Assembly (NCBI GenBank): GCA_913045175.1
Contig: CAJWQG010000011.1
Location: 1-64,000, forward strand
Direction: 5' to 3'
Length of the DNA: 64,000 bases
From: an uncultured Gammaproteobacteria bacterium
GTDB lineage: Bacteria; Pseudomonadota; Gammaproteobacteria; Pseudomonadales; Azotimanducaceae
Each line of letters begins with the position of its first letter. Position 1 is the stretch's first letter. Positions 60,748-64,000 of the stretch are shown here, one piece after another. A program made the position numbers and the translations under genes. The notes under the pieces are model-generated. The model was not told the DNA's origin, did no database searches, and saw nothing but the letters and a program-made list of their open reading frames with translations.

Positions 60748-60798
60748 GAGTTTTGTCACTGCGAGGAGGTATCGGCGCAGCAAAACAACGTCAGTACC

Positions 60799-62505
60799 AT
60801 GTACCGCTATGTGCAGAGCCTGACGCTGTTACGAAAGATTTTTGTGCCGACAGTTCTGGTTATTTTCCTGGCGGCTGCTTTGCCACCTTATTTCCTTTGG
60901 TTCCTGGGAGAGCTTGTTTCCTGTGTGGACGATGCCGCATGCACGGTTCAACATAATATTCTGGGTTGGGGCCTGGTCTTTCCGCTTACGGTATCTACGC
61001 TGCTGACGCTGACAGTGTTCGCGATGCTTTTACGTATTGGTGCCTGGATGCTATTCGAACTTTCTGGCCAGTGGTCTACGCAAAGTATTCATGCGGATAT
61101 GATGAAGTCTGTTTTCGACGTAAGAACGACATTTTTCGACGAAAATCCGTCAGGTCGGTTAATCAACCGATTGCTTGGAGATTACGGCGTGCTACGCATA
61201 GGTGGCGTGGTCTCGCTTGGTGATACAACCAACGGTTTAGCTGAGGTGTTGTGTATCGGACTGTTGATAATGCTGGCAAATCCAATTGCCGGATTGTTGA
61301 TTATTCCTGTTGTGATGCTTTATGTAGCTCTGCAGTTACAGCTTGCACCCATGTTAAGTCACTCTCGGGAAATCCGGGCCGTAAAAATTGGTGAGGCCCT
61401 TCATCGGGAAACCGATCTTATTGAAGGTCGCACAATATTTCGTCTATATAACAAGCAGAAAAACCTGCTGGACAGAATACATAAGCCATACGGTGACTCG
61501 TTAAACATCCAGCTTTTCCTGAATGCTTGGGGAATGCTTTGGATGGGAATGATCTCTGCTGGATACGCAGTTATCGTTTATGCGTTCCTTATCTATGGCC
61601 TGCATGCAGGACTCATTAGCACGGTGCTGGCCGCAGTCATTATCACGGCGGTATTTAATCTAAACAGCGTTTTCTTCGGTCTGGCGTGGGACATGTCATT
61701 CCTGGGTGAAACCGCATCCCATGCGCGGCGGGCTTTTTACATGATTGACCTACCCAAAGAAACAGAGGAGGAGTCAAGAATAGGCAGGACAGGTGGCCCT
61801 GCTGAGAGTGAGCTATCCGGTGATATTGTTTTCGAGCACTATTCAATGTCCTATCGTCATGACTCGCCGCTTATTCTTGATGATCTTTCGTTGAGAATTC
61901 TGGAAGGCAAAAAGGTGGGAATTGTTGGCCGCACCGGTGCAGGTAAGTCGAGTCTGATGCAAGCACTGTTTCGTATGGTTTATCACTATGACGGAGACAT
62001 ACGTGTCGGAAGTCAATCGATCTTCGATGTTGATATACACAGCGTGAGGCGTCAGTTTGGCGTGGGTCCGCAGGACCCCTATCTTTTTTCCGGCTCTATT
62101 CGCTTTAATCTCGCTGGAGAACTAAGTGACGTTTCTGACGATCGGCTTAGAGAGGTGCTAAGGGTTGTTGGGCTTGATGTAGACCTTGATGCAAACGTAT
62201 TGGAAGGAGGCAGAGACTATAGCGTGGGTGAGCGGCAACTCCTATGCATTGCTAGGCTGATACTGCTCGACAAACAATACATTCTGATGGACGAACCCAC
62301 GAGTTCGCTGGATCGAAAGAGTGATGAAAAAATGCAGCGATTGATGAACACCGTGCTAGCGGATAAGACGGTGATTACCATCGCTCACCGGTTGGAGAGC
62401 CTTGAGCGGTATGACCTGATTCTCGAGATGGCTGATGGTCATCTGTTGCGTCAGGGCGCTCCGGTCGAAATGATGTCGGTACTCCGCAAGCAGTCGGTCG
62501 CGTAG
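60799..62505 (+). CDS. ABC transporter, TMD-NBD (ABCC/MRP-like) exporter half
   Basis: TMD; VGIVGRTGAGKSSLMQALFRM, DYSVGERQLLCIARLILLDKQYILMDEPTSSLD, VITIAHRLESLERYDLILEM. Possible original start ATG 60737 in a shifted frame. Confidence 0.9.
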   Translation: MYRYVQSLTLLRKIFVPTVLVIFLAAALPPYFLWFLGELVSCVDDAACTVQHNILGWGLVFPLTVSTLLTLTVFAMLLRIGAWMLFELSGQWSTQSIHADMMKSVFDVRTTFFDENPSGRLINRLLGDYGVLRIGGVVSLGDTTNGLAEVLCIGLLIMLANPIAGLLIIPVVMLYVALQLQLAPMLSHSREIRAVKIGEALHRETDLIEGRTIFRLYNKQKNLLDRIHKPYGDSLNIQLFLNAWGMLWMGMISAGYAVIVYAFLIYGLHAGLISTVLAAVIITAVFNLNSVFFGLAWDMSFLGETASHARRAFYMIDLPKETEEESRIGRTGGPAESELSGDIVFEHYSMSYRHDSPLILDDLSLRILEGKKVGIVGRTGAGKSSLMQALFRMVYHYDGDIRVGSQSIFDVDIHSVRRQFGVGPQDPYLFSGSIRFNLAGELSDVSDDRLREVLRVVGLDVDLDANVLEGGRDYSVGERQLLCIARLILLDKQYILMDEPTSSLDRKSDEKMQRLMNTVLADKTVITIAHRLESLERYDLILEMADGHLLRQGAPVEMMSVLRKQSVA

Positions 62506-62553
62506 ATGTTGTGCCTCTAGTAAACTACGCGCTGCTATTGTCCGGGAGCACCT

Positions 62554-63240
62554 ATGAGTTACGTAATTGAGTCGCCTAAGACTACTGAACTGGCGGTAAA
62601 GGGAGGGGGGATCTTTCCTGTACATCAGATCTATTGCGTGGGAAGGAACTACGCTGACCATGCCGTCGAGATGGGAGGCGACCCTGATAAGGAGCCGCCT
62701 TTTTTCTTTATGAAGCCGGCTTACGCAGTACTCAGTAGTGGTAGTGAGATGGAATACCCTCCCTTATCTTCGGACGTACACCATGAGGTAGAACTTGTTG
62801 TGGCCCTGGCCCGGGGCGGGCGAGATGTATCGGTGGAAGATGCAATGAGTCTGGTCTACGGGTATGGGCTAGGTATCGATATGACACGGCGGGATCTGCA
62901 GGCTGAGGCCAAAGAAAAGAGTCGACCGTGGGAAGCCGGGAAGGTATTTCTCCACGCGGCACCCTGTTCGGAAATTGTCCCCATAGAGGAAAGTGGCGAG
63001 ATTAACGATGCGGCTATCTCCCTAAGTATCAATGGCGAGATTCGTCAGGACGGCAACGTTAATCAATTGATATGGAAGGTGCCGGAAGTGATATCCCGGC
63101 TCTCTACGTTATTCAGTCTGCGTTCAGGTGATTTGATCTTTACTGGAACTCCAGCGGGCGTTGGTCCGATCTCTCGAGGCGATGACATTAGGGCAAGCCT
63201 CGCCGGGGTAGGTGAGCTCGAAATAACAGTGAATGGATAA
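62554..63240 (+). CDS. Fumarylacetoacetate hydrolase family protein
   Basis: IYCVGRNYADHAVEMGGDPDKEPPFFFMKPAYAV...HHEVELVVALARGGRDVSVEDA...GDLIFTGTPAGVGPISRGD. Confidence 0.95.
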   Translation: MSYVIESPKTTELAVKGGGIFPVHQIYCVGRNYADHAVEMGGDPDKEPPFFFMKPAYAVLSSGSEMEYPPLSSDVHHEVELVVALARGGRDVSVEDAMSLVYGYGLGIDMTRRDLQAEAKEKSRPWEAGKVFLHAAPCSEIVPIEESGEINDAAISLSINGEIRQDGNVNQLIWKVPEVISRLSTLFSLRSGDLIFTGTPAGVGPISRGDDIRASLAGVGELEITVNG

Positions 63241-64000
63241 ATGAGTCAGCACTACACCATCTACGGAGGACCGCTTTCTTATTTCAGTCGTAAGCTTCAG
63301 GCCGCTATGTTTTTTTACGGCGCTGATTTCACATTTGCTGAGAAAAGAGAGAACGATCCGGAGCTGATCGAAACAAGATCGGGGACTCACCAGGTTCCCG
63401 TTCTACATACGCCTGAGAACTGGATGATTGCGGACACGACGCCCATCATGCGGATGCTTGATGCCCGGTTCCCGGGGCGCGAAATGTTCCTGCCCGGTCC
63501 ATTGGGTGTATTGACGCACATCGTGGAGGAATATTTTGATGAGTGGATTGCTCGCACCATGGTGCATTATCGATGGCACTATGAAGAGAGTGCGCAGTAC
63601 GCTTCGATGGAGATCGCGTTGGGGGACCTGGACGCGGCTGCCGTCGTGCGAAGCTGGGGACCAAGGGCGTGCAGGGCGACTGGTACCGAAAGTGAAATAC
63701 AGCAGGAGCAGGCGGAACTTGAATACGTTCGTATAGTCGAAGCAATGGACGAACAACTCAAGGAATCTCGATATTTGCTTGGAGACAGGCCTTCAGCGGT
63801 AGATTGTATCGTGTTGGGTGGACTTTGGGCTCATACCAACAATGACCCAACACCTAAAAAGATGATGGCTAACTATCCACGGGTAACTGATTGGGCTGAC
63901 AATGCCGCTGATTGGGATGGCACGGGCGATCTGGTTCCGTTTCCGGAGTCGACGCCCTTTGCGAATTTTGTCCTGGACGAAATGAAGGATACCTACGCGC
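63241..64000 (+). CDS. Glutathione S-transferase-like protein, truncated by window end
   Basis: Own translation of an open frame absent from the ORF track (no stop before 64000): MSQHYTIYGGPLSYFSRKLQAAMFFYGADFTFAEK...THQVPVLHTPENWMIADTTPIMRMLDARFPG. Confidence 0.85.
   Translation, partial: MSQHYTIYGGPLSYFSRKLQAAMFFYGADFTFAEKRENDPELIETRSGTHQVPVLHTPENWMIADTTPIMRMLDARFPGREMFLPGPLGVLTHIVEEYFDEWIARTMVHYRWHYEESAQYASMEIALGDLDAAAVVRSWGPRACRATGTESEIQQEQAELEYVRIVEAMDEQLKESRYLLGDRPSAVDCIVLGGLWAHTNNDPTPKKMMANYPRVTDWADNAADWDGTGDLVPFPESTPFANFVLDEMKDTYA

Noticed and set aside
1-64000. CRISPR arrays, prophage, transposases, tRNA/rRNA genes
   Set aside because: Looked for regularly spaced repeats, phage structural or integrase proteins, transposase motifs and RNA gene signatures; none seen.

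Overview
64 kb of protein-coding-dense bacterial DNA. The gene families suggest a marine or environmental proteobacterium, probably gammaproteobacterial, but I cannot fix the taxon from sequence alone. I saw no rRNA, tRNA, CRISPR array, phage block or transposase gene. Left part (1-14 kb): MFS and LarA-like genes, a histidine kinase/response regulator pair, tandem cyclase-family paralogs, and a four-carbon sugar-acid catabolic cluster (class II aldolase, two divergent DUF1537 kinases, PdxA-like). Middle: PqiABC + LolA-like + RND transporter fused to a cyclic-nucleotide-binding domain (19-26 kb); an isoquinoline-oxidoreductase-like pair; a NeuC/DegT pair; and a CFA synthase/DUF1365/FAD-oxidoreductase operon divergent from an ECF sigma/ChrR pair (32-38 kb). 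A small double-glycine-leader (bacteriocin/microcin-like) peptide gene lies just downstream of that operon and is probably the most interesting single item. Right part: glycosyltransferase/flippase genes, TetR with a decayed RND gene, nitronate monooxygenase, Fe/2OG dioxygenases, a sulfatase/sulfotransferase/SGNH operon, a two-component system, acyl-CoA ligase, a damaged ABC exporter pair, FAH and a GST cut by the window edge. Several genes carry lesions readable in the sequence: a homopolymer frameshift, in-frame stops and internal deletions. All family calls are from reading protein motifs; no database search was run.
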